In this document: piece by piece, positions 44,350 to 52,663 of the stretch
Position numbering within the stretch: position 1 is the first letter of the stretch
Layout: the number at the start of each line of letters is the position of its first letter
Assembly: GCA_963801985.1 (NCBI GenBank)
Contig: CAWDGV010000006.1
Coordinates: forward strand, 62,001-126,000
DNA from: JABDQZ01 sp963801985
GTDB taxonomy: Bacteria; Pseudomonadota; Gammaproteobacteria; Chromatiales; Chromatiaceae
Reading direction: 5' to 3'
Length of the DNA: 64,000 nucleotides
The notes under the pieces: model-generated
What the model was told of the DNA's origin: nothing
What the model saw: the letters and a program-made list of their open reading frames with translations, nothing else
The model's database searches: none
Translations under genes and position numbers: made by a program

Positions 44350-44417
44350 TTTTTCTCTCGAATTATTTTTCTCTATTACTAAAAATTCTGATAATTGATT
44401 TTACAACAGCTATTCCC

Positions 44418-44521
44418 AGGCAAACATGCCCCGTATTCTGAAGACACCTTAAACCCATCCCTGGGGGCTTGATGGCAGCATCCCTGCTGCCAACACTTCA
44501 TTATGCGACACATGTTTGCCT
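44418..44521 (-). repeat. Structured element with GGGA-loop hairpins between spoT and ridA
   Basis: The outer arms AGGCAAACATG (44418-44428) and CATGTTTGCCT (44511-44521) are perfect 11-bp inverted repeats 82 bp apart. Inside, on the minus strand, are two hairpins with GGGA loops: GGCAGCA-GGGA-TGCTGCC (44474-44491) and CCCA-GGGA-TGGG (44454-44465). It could be a non-coding RNA, a transcript end structure or a dispersed repeat. Confidence 0.55.
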
Positions 44522-44566
44522 TTTATTCTTAGCCGTTCAACATTCTGGAAAAAGTTTATTTTTGCA

Positions 44567-46756
44567 TCAGGCAATTTGACGAATGATACGAATCACCGGC
44601 GGCAAGGCTCGCAAATGCCGCATGATCTTGGCAAGGTGCTTCCTGTCATAGGTCGAAATAACAAAAGTCAAAGCAGTTGTTACACCATCACGCTCCTCGG
44701 TGTGCACATGCTCAATATTGGAGCCTGTATCAGAAATGGTGGAAGCGACCTCGGCCAGTACGCCACGCTGGTTGCCAACCTCAACACGAATTTCGGTGGA
44801 AAACTCACCTTCCATTTCCTCTTCCCATTGCACATCCAGCCAACTGTCACCCTGCTTGTTGGACTCCGTGAGATTCCGGCAGTCGCGATGATGCACAACA
44901 ATCCCCGTGCCGGGTCGGAACAGCGCACCGATCGGATCACCCGGTATCGGACGGCAACACTTGGCATACTTGACAACCAGTCCTTCAGTACCGCGAATTG
45001 CCAACGGCATATTGGACCTGCCGCTCTCTTCCGGATTATTGACATCTTCAGCACCAATCATGTGGCGGGCCACCATCAACGCCATGCGATTGCCTAAAGC
45101 GATATCTTCCAGCAGCGCTTCAAAATGCGGCAGCCCATAAGTATCCAGGTAACCCTGGATAGCCTCATCAGAAAGTTCCTCGATACTGGCGTCATAAACT
45201 TCGAGTTCCTTTTCCAGCAGGCGCCGCCCGAGTTCCGCGGCTTCCTTGTGTTGTAACTGCTTAAGATAAGTACGGATATTGGCGCGTGCTTTACCGGTGG
45301 TCACCACATCCAGCCAGGCTGGACTTGGCCTGGCATTGGGTGATGTCAGGATTTCCACTGTCTGTCCGTTAAACAGACGTGAACGCAGTGGCACCAGCTT
45401 GCGATCAACCCGCGCTGCCACGCAATGATTACCTACATCGGAGTGCACTGCATAGGCAAAATCAATAACCGTAGCCCCCTTAGGTAACTCCAGGATTTTG
45501 CCCAATGGGGTAAAGACATAAACTTCGTCAGGAAACAGGTCAATCTTGACGTGTTCAAGAAACTCTTCTGAATTACCCGCGCCTTTCTGTAACTCCAGCA
45601 GGTTATTCAACCAACCGGCTGCAGCATTATTTGCCAACGAGTTACTGCTGATATCCACCTTGTACATCCAGTGAGCCGCAATCCCCGATTCGGCCACCTG
45701 GTCCATATCTTCGGTACGAATCTGCACCTCAATTGGCAGACCGTGAGGACCAAACAGGACCGTGTGTAATGACTGGTAACCATTGGCCTTGGGAATCGCG
45801 ATGTAATCCTTGAACTTGCCCGGCACCGGTTTGTACAGGTTATGAACCACACCTAAAATCCGGTAACAGGTATCCACATTGTCTACAACAATACGAAATG
45901 CATAGACATCAGCCAGCTCACCGAGACTGACATTCTTGTCACGCATTTTTCGGTAAACACTGCAGAGATTTTTCTCTCTACCGATGACCTTGCCTTCAAG
46001 CCCTTCCTGATTTAAACGGTTATTTATAGAGGACTCGATATGTTCAACAATCTCACGGCGATGACCGCGCATGTCTCTTAAAGCTTCGTCCACAACCCGG
46101 TAACGCCAGGGGTAATGCGCCTGAAACCCCAGTGTTTCGAGCTCAACACGCAAACTGTAAATACCCAGACGACTGGCAATTGGCGCATAAATTTCAAGTG
46201 TTTCACGCGCTATACGACGCGCCTTGTCCGGGCGCATGACGCCAAGGGTTCGCATATTGTGCAGCCTGTCTGCCAGCTTGATCAAAATGACACGTATATC
46301 ACGCGTCATCGCCAGCAGCATTTTGCGTACGTTAGCCGCCTGCATTTCAGCATGACTTTTAAAATCCAGGTTGGTCAGTTTGCTGACGCCATCAACAAGC
46401 TCGGCAATCTCCTCGTCGAACAACTCGATTAACTGCTCTTTACCCGTCGCAGTATCTTCAATGACATCGTGCAAGATGGCTGCCATCAGACATTTATAGT
46501 CCATGTGCATCTCAGAAAGGATGCGTGCAACAGCTATGGGATGGTAGATATAAGGTTCGCCGGACATGCGCTTCTGCCCGGAGTGCGCTTCTGCACCAAA
46601 CAGGTAAGCACGATAGACTTCACGAATCTGGTCGGCAGGCAGGTAGGATTCAAGGTCTGAAAGAAAATTACTGATGAGATAACGAGGCTTGGAGGCTTCG
46701 TCACTCATAATACTGGCTGGCACGCCAGCAGATTGATCAGCTGCAGTTTCCGACAC
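44567..46756 (-). CDS. spoT: Bifunctional (p)ppGpp synthetase/hydrolase SpoT
   Basis: Makes and degrades the stringent-response alarmone. The 729-residue protein has the HD hydrolase domain with intact HDVIEDT (about residue 95) and RLHNMRTL, the synthetase domain with GRBKN-type GREKNLCSVYRKM and PKANGYQSLHT, a TGS domain (VYVFTPLGKILELPKG), a conserved CC...C region (KCCRPIPGD) and a C-terminal ACT domain. Both activities look intact. It follows rpoZ in the conserved gmk-rpoZ-spoT order. Confidence 0.97.
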   Translation of the reverse strand: MSETAADQSAGVPASIMSDEASKPRYLISNFLSDLESYLPADQIREVYRAYLFGAEAHSGQKRMSGEPYIYHPIAVARILSEMHMDYKCLMAAILHDVIEDTATGKEQLIELFDEEIAELVDGVSKLTNLDFKSHAEMQAANVRKMLLAMTRDIRVILIKLADRLHNMRTLGVMRPDKARRIARETLEIYAPIASRLGIYSLRVELETLGFQAHYPWRYRVVDEALRDMRGHRREIVEHIESSINNRLNQEGLEGKVIGREKNLCSVYRKMRDKNVSLGELADVYAFRIVVDNVDTCYRILGVVHNLYKPVPGKFKDYIAIPKANGYQSLHTVLFGPHGLPIEVQIRTEDMDQVAESGIAAHWMYKVDISSNSLANNAAAGWLNNLLELQKGAGNSEEFLEHVKIDLFPDEVYVFTPLGKILELPKGATVIDFAYAVHSDVGNHCVAARVDRKLVPLRSRLFNGQTVEILTSPNARPSPAWLDVVTTGKARANIRTYLKQLQHKEAAELGRRLLEKELEVYDASIEELSDEAIQGYLDTYGLPHFEALLEDIALGNRMALMVARHMIGAEDVNNPEESGRSNMPLAIRGTEGLVVKYAKCCRPIPGDPIGALFRPGTGIVVHHRDCRNLTESNKQGDSWLDVQWEEEMEGEFSTEIRVEVGNQRGVLAEVASTISDTGSNIEHVHTEERDGVTTALTFVISTYDRKHLAKIMRHLRALPPVIRIIRQIA

Positions 46757-46831
46757 GTTAATCCCTGACCTTTAAAGGATTATTGCCGGACTCAAATTTA
46801 AGTATAACCGGCTAACAAAACGAAAAGTTTT

Positions 46832-46853
46832 AAATACGCGTTAATGCGTATTT
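46832..46853. promoter_or_regulatory. 8-bp dyad between rpoZ and spoT
   Basis: AAATACGC (46832-46839) and GCGTATTT (46846-46853) are perfect arms around a 6-nt loop, within the 116-bp gap. No T-run follows in the direction of transcription, so an operator or mRNA hairpin is as likely as a terminator. Confidence 0.35.
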
Positions 46854-46872
46854 AATAATACGTTCAATTAGC

Positions 46873-47169
46873 TTACTCGCCTGCGGCCGGAGGGACAACT
46901 GCATTATCAGCATTCAGGTCAGCTTCAAGTGCAGCAGCCAGTTCGTCATCAACTGACAGCGCTTCTACTTCAGGTTCTTCGAGGTGTTTCGAGGTAATCA
47001 GCCCTTCGGCGATTTCACGCAATGCAACAACTGTTGCCTTGTCATTTTCCCATGGCACCAGCGGTTCAACACCATTGACCAGCTGACGGGCTCTTTTGGT
47101 AGCAAGCAACACCAGTTCAAAACGGTTATCAACATGATCCAGACAATCTTCAATGGTAACTCGGGCCAT
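46873..47169 (-). CDS. rpoZ: RNA polymerase omega subunit
   Basis: Small subunit that helps RNA polymerase assemble and contributes to ppGpp binding. The 98-residue protein begins MARVTIEDCLDHVDNRFELV and contains ATKRARQL and NDKATVVALREIAEG. I chose the ATG at 47169 by homology; a Met five codons earlier is not needed. It lies between gmk and spoT as in most gammaproteobacteria. Confidence 0.96.
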   Translation of the reverse strand: MARVTIEDCLDHVDNRFELVLLATKRARQLVNGVEPLVPWENDKATVVALREIAEGLITSKHLEEPEVEALSVDDELAAALEADLNADNAVVPPAAGE

Positions 47170-47225
47170 ACGACAAAAATCCAATAAGTTAAAACAGGGA
47201 GGCGAATTCTACGACAAACAAAGTG

Positions 47226-47837
47226 TTACGCCAACAATGCCTGCAAAATTTCCGCTTTTTCACTACAAACACGTGCTGTTTTCAGCCGGTTGGCGGCAAA
47301 AACCGCTCTCAATTCAGATAAAGCGACATCAAAATCGTCATTAAACACCAGAAAGTCATATTCAGGGTAGTGCGACAACTCGCTGTTCGCCTGCTGCATG
47401 CGGCCCTGGATGATGTCATCACTATCCTGGCCACGACCACTCAATCTCTCACGCAGGGCTTCAACCGAGGGCGGCAGAATAAAAACCGATACAGCATCCG
47501 GTATACGCTTACGCACCTGGGCCGCGCCCTGCCAGTCGATTTCCAGGATGACATCGAAACCTTCCTGCAACTGGTCGCGAATTGCCTGTTCGGAGGTACC
47601 GTAATAATTGCCAAAGACCTCAGCTGACTCCAGAAACACACCCTTGCCAGCCTGCTCTTCAAAGTCATCAACTGATACAAAATGGTAGTGCACACCATCC
47701 TGCTCGCCCTCACGGGCAGCCCGGGTGGTATGCGACACCGATAGTTTCAGTTGTGGATCGGATGGTACCAGCTGAGCCAGCAGGCTGGTTTTACCTGCAC
47801 CCGATGGTGCAGAAACAATAAACAATGTTCCAGACAT
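47226..47837 (-). CDS. gmk: Guanylate kinase
   Basis: Phosphorylates GMP to GDP. The 203-residue enzyme has the P-loop SAPSGAGKTSL, the GMP-binding SHTTRAAREGEQDGVHYHF and ILEIDWQGAAQVR. The ATG at 47837 has AGGA 8 nt upstream, so it is preferred over a Met seven codons earlier. It lies downstream of yicC. Confidence 0.96.
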   Translation of the reverse strand: MSGTLFIVSAPSGAGKTSLLAQLVPSDPQLKLSVSHTTRAAREGEQDGVHYHFVSVDDFEEQAGKGVFLESAEVFGNYYGTSEQAIRDQLQEGFDVILEIDWQGAAQVRKRIPDAVSVFILPPSVEALRERLSGRGQDSDDIIQGRMQQANSELSHYPEYDFLVFNDDFDVALSELRAVFAANRLKTARVCSEKAEILQALLA

Positions 47838-47864
47838 AAAATTGTCCTGTTTTCTCAATAAACC

Positions 47865-48728
47865 TTATTCGATATTTTGAATCTGCTCACGCATCTGCTC
47901 GATGAGGACCTTCATCTCGACAGAGACCGAAGTTGTTGTCGCATCGGCAGATTTTGATCCCAGGGTATTGGCTTCACGATTGAGTTCCTGCATCAGGAAA
48001 TCCAGGCGGCGCCCAATTGGTTTATTCTGTTTTAAAGTGCGCCCGACTTCAGCCAGGTGGGTTTTCAGGCGGTCCATCTCTTCATCAATATCCAGGCGCT
48101 GGGCCAGAACCACCATTTCCTGTTCAACCCGGCCTTCATCCAGATCAGCAAAATCCACCAATTTGTTTTGCAGGCGTTCGCGCAGGGCGGCAATCACTTC
48201 AGGCATGCGCTGTTTTGCCAGCTCAACCTGCTGATCCATTTCCTGCAATCGCTGCTCTATCAGGACGGCAAGCTGTGAACCTTCGCGTTCACGTGCTTCA
48301 ACCAGGTTAGCCAGCGCTGCTTCAAGCAGTTCAATGGCTTTTTTCTGCACTTCACCGAGGTCAATGCTCTCGGCTTCCAGCACCCCGGGCCAACGCATCA
48401 CATCGGTGATTGAAAGTCGGCCTTCAGAATGAATCAGGTGGGCAACCCGGTCTGATGCCTGCATCAGTTGTTGAATCATCGCATCATTGACATTCATTGC
48501 AACCGGCGTCATACCACTGGTCTTGTAACGCAGCGTGCACTCCACCTTACCACGTGCCAGTGATTTGCCGACGGCTTCCCTCACCAGGGGCTCCAACGCC
48601 CGTAACTCTTCTGGCAAACGTACAAAAACTTCAAGATAGCGATGATTCACCGAGCGAATTTCCCAGACCAGTTCACCCTGGTCTGATCGTGACTCTTCCC
48701 GTGAAAAAGCAGTCATGCTTTTTATCAT
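47865..48728 (-). CDS. yicC: YicC-family endoribonuclease
   Basis: A 287-residue protein of the YicC family, reported in E. coli to be an endoribonuclease that affects stability of the small RNA RyhB. It begins MIKSMTAFSREE, has EIRSVNHRYLEVFVRLPEEL, and ends with the conserved LNREANTLGSKSAD...MKVLIEQMREQIQNIE. The ATG at 48728 has GGAG 9 nt upstream and matches the usual MIxSMTAFAR start. It diverges from the Ser/Thr kinase gene. Confidence 0.93.
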   Translation of the reverse strand: MIKSMTAFSREESRSDQGELVWEIRSVNHRYLEVFVRLPEELRALEPLVREAVGKSLARGKVECTLRYKTSGMTPVAMNVNDAMIQQLMQASDRVAHLIHSEGRLSITDVMRWPGVLEAESIDLGEVQKKAIELLEAALANLVEAREREGSQLAVLIEQRLQEMDQQVELAKQRMPEVIAALRERLQNKLVDFADLDEGRVEQEMVVLAQRLDIDEEMDRLKTHLAEVGRTLKQNKPIGRRLDFLMQELNREANTLGSKSADATTTSVSVEMKVLIEQMREQIQNIE

Positions 48729-48828
48729 TTTGCTCAGCTCCGAAAACATGAAAAAGACATTGAAGGTATATGCCGACAGCCTGACAAAGCGCTACAGTTA
48801 TTTTTTCTTCGGTCGATACTATAACAGT

Positions 48829-49755
48829 ATGAGCGAACTACCCCCAAGAAAAGCCCTGATTCCGCGCACAGAACTGGACTGCTACCACGTTGTCCGCCTC
48901 ATCGGCAGCGGTGGATTCAGCCTGATTTACCTGGCACGGGATGAAGAAACCCAGGATGAAGTCGCTATCAAGGAGTACTTCCCAAAACGTTTCGGAATTC
49001 GCGACGAAAATAACCAGGTGACCGTTTCAGAAGAGGCCCGCTTAAACAGCTTTTACCGCGGCTTGAAACTTTTTTTCCTGGAAGCACGCGCACTGGCCAA
49101 CCTGATACATCCCAATATCGTGAAAGTCAGAAACTGTTTTCTGGCAAATGGATCAGCCTACCTGGTGATGGATTATGAGCCCGGCAAAAACCTTGGCACC
49201 TACATCAAAAAACGCCAGGGCGGCCTCAGTACCAATTTCATCATGACGGTTTTTCCGCCGTTACTCGACGCTCTCAACCTGATGCATGGCCAGCAGCACC
49301 TGCACCTGGATATCAAGCCGGGCAATATTCATTTGCGTCCCGGCGGCAATCCCCTGTTACTGGATTTTGGCGCCGTACATGAATTCACCGAATCCACCGA
49401 AAAGCTCAAGGCACAGATTATTACACCCGGCTTTTCCCCGGTAGAACAATATTACAGCAAGGGCAACATCGGCCCCTGGAGCGACGTTTACGCCGTTGGT
49501 GCCACCATGCGCGCCTGCCTCGACGGCAAGCCACCACCAGCCGCGACAGAACTGGATGCCGGCAAGGAAACACTGGAACCCGCCATCGAAAAATACCCCA
49601 ACCGTTACCCGGCCTGGCTGTTGAATGCCATCGACTGGGCAATGGAGATCCATGCACCGGACAGGCCAGCATCTGCCGCAGACCTGCGTGACGCATTACT
49701 GGAACAGATGGGCCGACCTGCGAAACAAAGCGGGGCAGAAAGGACTGGCAGTTAA
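48829..49755 (+). CDS. Eukaryotic-type Ser/Thr protein kinase, soluble
   Basis: A kinase of 308 residues from the ATG at 48829 with no membrane helix or extracellular sensor. The Gly-rich loop is GSGGFSLIY, the ATP Lys is in VAIKEYF, the catalytic loop is HLDIKPGNI (Leu in place of the usual Arg of HRD) and the Mg motif is DFGAV. Substrate-loop GFSPVEQYY follows. The start is uncertain: the frame is open from 48715 and overlaps the yicC start, but no start candidate has a clear ribosome-binding site. It overlaps the phosphatase gene by 1 nt, so kinase and phosphatase are made together. Confidence 0.88.
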   Translation: MSELPPRKALIPRTELDCYHVVRLIGSGGFSLIYLARDEETQDEVAIKEYFPKRFGIRDENNQVTVSEEARLNSFYRGLKLFFLEARALANLIHPNIVKVRNCFLANGSAYLVMDYEPGKNLGTYIKKRQGGLSTNFIMTVFPPLLDALNLMHGQQHLHLDIKPGNIHLRPGGNPLLLDFGAVHEFTESTEKLKAQIITPGFSPVEQYYSKGNIGPWSDVYAVGATMRACLDGKPPPAATELDAGKETLEPAIEKYPNRYPAWLLNAIDWAMEIHAPDRPASAADLRDALLEQMGRPAKQSGAERTGS

Positions 49756-50624
49756 TGCAGGAATCGCAATCCGGTAATCTTTCACCTCAACAGGTCCGGG
49801 TCAGCCAACGCGGCGACCGCAAAAACAACCAGGACCGTTGTGAGATCTTCAGCCATGAAAACATCACCGTCATGGTGCTGGCGGATGGCATGGGCGGCCA
49901 CCCCAAGGGCGAGGTCGCAGCCCAGATCCTGGTCGATACCGCTTATCACCTGTTAAACAAGTCTTCAGCCGAAACTTTTCACGCCGATCGCTATATCGAA
50001 AAGGTTTTCCTGCTGGCACATCGCAACATTGTTAAATACGGCATCAACAGAAAACCTGCTATTTACCCACGCACAACCGCTGCACTGGTTGTGATAAACA
50101 ACAACCTGATGCAATGGTCACACCTGGGAGACAGCCGCATCTACCTGTTCCGGCATGGACGGGCCCACATGCGTACCCTGGACCATACCCGGGTTGAAGC
50201 GATGCGGCTGTCAGGAAAAATTGAAGACAGTGACTCGCAATCCCGGGCCAGTGGTCGCAGCGGCGTTAACCGTTGCCTTGGGGGCATGAAAAAAATTACC
50301 CATATTGAAGTAACACCGGCTTTGCGCCTGCAAAAGGATGATGTCCTGCTGCTGTGTACAGATGGCGTCTGGTCACAATTGAAAGAGTCCGAACTCGAAG
50401 CCGCCATGCTCAATAGCAGCCTGCCGTTACGTGGACGCGTGAATGACCTGGTCAACCTGGCAGTCAATGCAGCTCACCCCCATAGTGACAACGCTACAGC
50501 GCTCGCGTTATGCTGGGGCGCAGAAAGTCATAGCCATGACAATATCAATCAGCCCGAAAACTCCGATGATAATATCGACTCCGCTCTGGATCATTTGCGT
50601 GGCCTGATCGACAAATACCAATAA
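49755..50624 (+). CDS. PP2C-type Ser/Thr protein phosphatase
   Basis: A 289-residue metal-dependent phosphatase that presumably reverses the adjacent kinase. Motifs: RGDRKNNQDRCEIF (Arg and Asp at the phosphate/metal site), VLADGMGGHPKGE, WSHLGDSRIYL, LLLCTDGVWSQL and SDNATALAL. All metal-binding Asp positions look filled. The C-terminal 30 residues are Asn/Asp-rich and look flexible. Its ATG overlaps the kinase stop (TAATG). Confidence 0.92.
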   Translation: MQESQSGNLSPQQVRVSQRGDRKNNQDRCEIFSHENITVMVLADGMGGHPKGEVAAQILVDTAYHLLNKSSAETFHADRYIEKVFLLAHRNIVKYGINRKPAIYPRTTAALVVINNNLMQWSHLGDSRIYLFRHGRAHMRTLDHTRVEAMRLSGKIEDSDSQSRASGRSGVNRCLGGMKKITHIEVTPALRLQKDDVLLLCTDGVWSQLKESELEAAMLNSSLPLRGRVNDLVNLAVNAAHPHSDNATALALCWGAESHSHDNINQPENSDDNIDSALDHLRGLIDKYQ

Positions 50625-50642
50625 CTTTTCGAGGATAACAAC

Positions 50643-51359
50643 ATGAGACCCAGCGGCCGTCAGCCCGGTGAAATGCGTCAGGTGCGTTTTACACGACATT
50701 ACACCAAGCATGCCGAGGGTTCGGTACTGGTGGAGTTTGGCGATACCAAGGTCATTTGCAATGCCAGTGTTGATAACCAGGTACCCCGCTGGATGAAAGA
50801 CAGTAAACAGGGTTGGGTTACGGCTGAATATGGCATGCTGCCACGCTCCACCACTGATCGCATGGGCCGTGAAGCCGCCCGTGGCAAACAGGGTGGACGC
50901 ACCATGGAAATTCAACGCCTGATTGGCCGGGCTTTACGCGCTGCAGTCGACCTGGAAAAACTCGGCGAACGCATGATTACCCTGGACTGCGATGTCATCC
51001 AGGCTGACGGAGGTACCCGCACGGCATCGATTTCAGGTGCATTTGTTGCCTTAAATGATGCCATCAACGGCCTGATCAGGACTGGCGAACTTAAAGAGTC
51101 GCCCATCATCCATAACGTTGCATCTGTTTCAGTTGGTGTTTACCGGGGTACGCCTGTACTCGACCTCGATTATGCAGAAGATTCCAATGCCGAAACCGAC
51201 ATGAATGTCGTCATGACTGAAGCCGGTGGGTTTATCGAGGTTCAGGGTACTGCCGAAGCAGAACCCTATTCCCGGGAAGAAATGAATGCCATGCTGGTCT
51301 TGGCAGAAAAAGGTATCAATGAGATTATCATCGAACAACGCGCAGTACTTGGAAGCTAA
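50643..51359 (+). CDS. rph: Ribonuclease PH
   Basis: Phosphorolytic 3' exonuclease that trims tRNA precursors. The 238-residue protein begins MRPSGRQPGEMRQVRFTRHY and has AEYGMLPRSTTDR, the GRTMEIQRLIGRALRA phosphate-binding Arg region and LDLDYAEDSNAETDMNVVM. GAGG lies 8 nt before the ATG. An rph gene near yicC is typical. Confidence 0.97.
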   Translation: MRPSGRQPGEMRQVRFTRHYTKHAEGSVLVEFGDTKVICNASVDNQVPRWMKDSKQGWVTAEYGMLPRSTTDRMGREAARGKQGGRTMEIQRLIGRALRAAVDLEKLGERMITLDCDVIQADGGTRTASISGAFVALNDAINGLIRTGELKESPIIHNVASVSVGVYRGTPVLDLDYAEDSNAETDMNVVMTEAGGFIEVQGTAEAEPYSREEMNAMLVLAEKGINEIIIEQRAVLGS

Positions 51360-51381
51360 TCAAAACCAACAAGGATACAAA

Positions 51382-51558
51382 ATGACCAATCGCTTTCTGT
51401 TTACCCTGTTTTTTTCGCTGCTGCTGGCCGGCAGCCTGACAGCCTGCACCCCGGAAATCGGCTCAGAGTCCTGGTGCAAACAAATGCAGGAAAAACCCAA
51501 GGGCGACTGGTCAACAAACGAAGCCGCTGACTTCGCCCAGCACTGTCTATTTAAATAA
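51382..51558 (+). CDS. DUF3012 small lipoprotein
   Basis: A 58-residue protein with a lipoprotein signal peptide: FLFTLFFSLLLAGSLTAC, where the last Cys is the lipidation site. The short mature part has IGSESWCKQMQEKPKGDWS and ends AADFAQHCLFK; the two further Cys may form a disulfide. This fits DUF3012, whose role is unknown. AAGGA lies 7 nt before the ATG, so the start at 51382 is clear. It is 22 nt after rph. Confidence 0.85.
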   Translation: MTNRFLFTLFFSLLLAGSLTACTPEIGSESWCKQMQEKPKGDWSTNEAADFAQHCLFK

Positions 51559-51613
51559 AAACTGAATATACTGGCATCTGCCAGTCCCGCCATAAACTAT
51601 TGGAACGTTTTAG

Positions 51614-52657
51614 ATGGACAACCAGGACCTGAATTACCTGCTTGAAGACGAAGAACCGGCGAAAGCCGCAGAATATCTCCGCTTAGCCATGATGATGCTG
51701 CAAAAGCACCAGCTCCCGGCAACCCCTCTGAATTACGCCCTGTTTTATATTTACGTCTCCGGTAAAAATATCACGTTAAATGCCCAAATCGATGTGCTTT
51801 TGGCAAACAAAAGCATGACCCACGAGGCGGCAGTTACTTTATTTATACGCTTTTTCTTTCATGCCGGTGACGCCATGCTAGATGGTTTGCGTAGTGATCT
51901 GCTGGAAACCGTTGCCCAGGTAATCAGTTCGGTGGTTGATATCGCCGGCAAATCCTCGTTAACCAACAAGCAGCTCGAAAAACACATTGAAAACCTGAGT
52001 GGCAGTCAGAACTCCCGCAACATTTTATCGGTTGTGTCCTCTATCATTCATGAAACCCGTTATTTCATCAGTGAAAGCAAACAGCTTGAAACCGACCTCA
52101 TCTCTTCGGGCAAGGAACTGAAACACCTGAAAACCGAGCTGGTTAATGCCCGCGTCGAAGCGACCACGGATGCATTGACCGGCCTGAATAATCGTCGCGG
52201 TTTCGATGAACAGTTAAAAAAATTACTCAATGACAGGCGTCGTACCGGCAACGGTTTCAGCCTGATCATGGCCGACCTGGACCACTTCAAAGATATCAAT
52301 GACAACTATGGTCATCTCGTGGGTGACAAGGTTCTGCAGGCCTTTGGCAAGCTGTTACTCAGCAAGACCCGTGAAACGGATTTCGTGGCCCGCTACGGTG
52401 GCGAAGAGTTTGTCCTGTTGCTGCCCAATACCTCCCTGGATAACGCATTTCTGGTTGCAGAAAACATTCGCCAGGCGATTGAAAAACTGCGCGTTAAACA
52501 GGCCAAAACCGGTACCGTGATCGGTTCGATAACGGCTTCATTTGGTGTTGCGGTACATCGTTTCGATGAAACCGCCAGCGAAATTCTGGATCGTTGTGAC
52601 CAGGCCATGTATCGCGCCAAAAACGCCGGCAGAAACAGAACACTCAAATCCCAGTAA
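51614..52657 (+). CDS. Second diguanylate cyclase with the same N-terminal domain
   Basis: A 347-residue soluble cyclase. The GGDEF domain (about 185-345) has YGGEEF and the I-site RETD five residues before it. The N-terminal ~130 residues match the helical domain of the 38.3-kb cyclase around residues 28-50 (KHQLPATPLNYALFYIY). A linker helix with KHLKTELVNARVEA leads into DALTGLNNRRGF. The two proteins are therefore paralogues that probably sense related signals through this domain. It lies 55 nt after the DUF3012 gene. Confidence 0.9.
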   Translation: MDNQDLNYLLEDEEPAKAAEYLRLAMMMLQKHQLPATPLNYALFYIYVSGKNITLNAQIDVLLANKSMTHEAAVTLFIRFFFHAGDAMLDGLRSDLLETVAQVISSVVDIAGKSSLTNKQLEKHIENLSGSQNSRNILSVVSSIIHETRYFISESKQLETDLISSGKELKHLKTELVNARVEATTDALTGLNNRRGFDEQLKKLLNDRRRTGNGFSLIMADLDHFKDINDNYGHLVGDKVLQAFGKLLLSKTRETDFVARYGGEEFVLLLPNTSLDNAFLVAENIRQAIEKLRVKQAKTGTVIGSITASFGVAVHRFDETASEILDRCDQAMYRAKNAGRNRTLKSQ

Positions 52658-52663
52658 CAAATT

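Noticed and set aside
48715..48828. Extended N-terminus of the Ser/Thr kinase
   Set aside because: The extra 38 residues overlap the yicC start codon on the other strand, have no kinase-like sequence and no ribosome-binding site; kept only as an alternative start.
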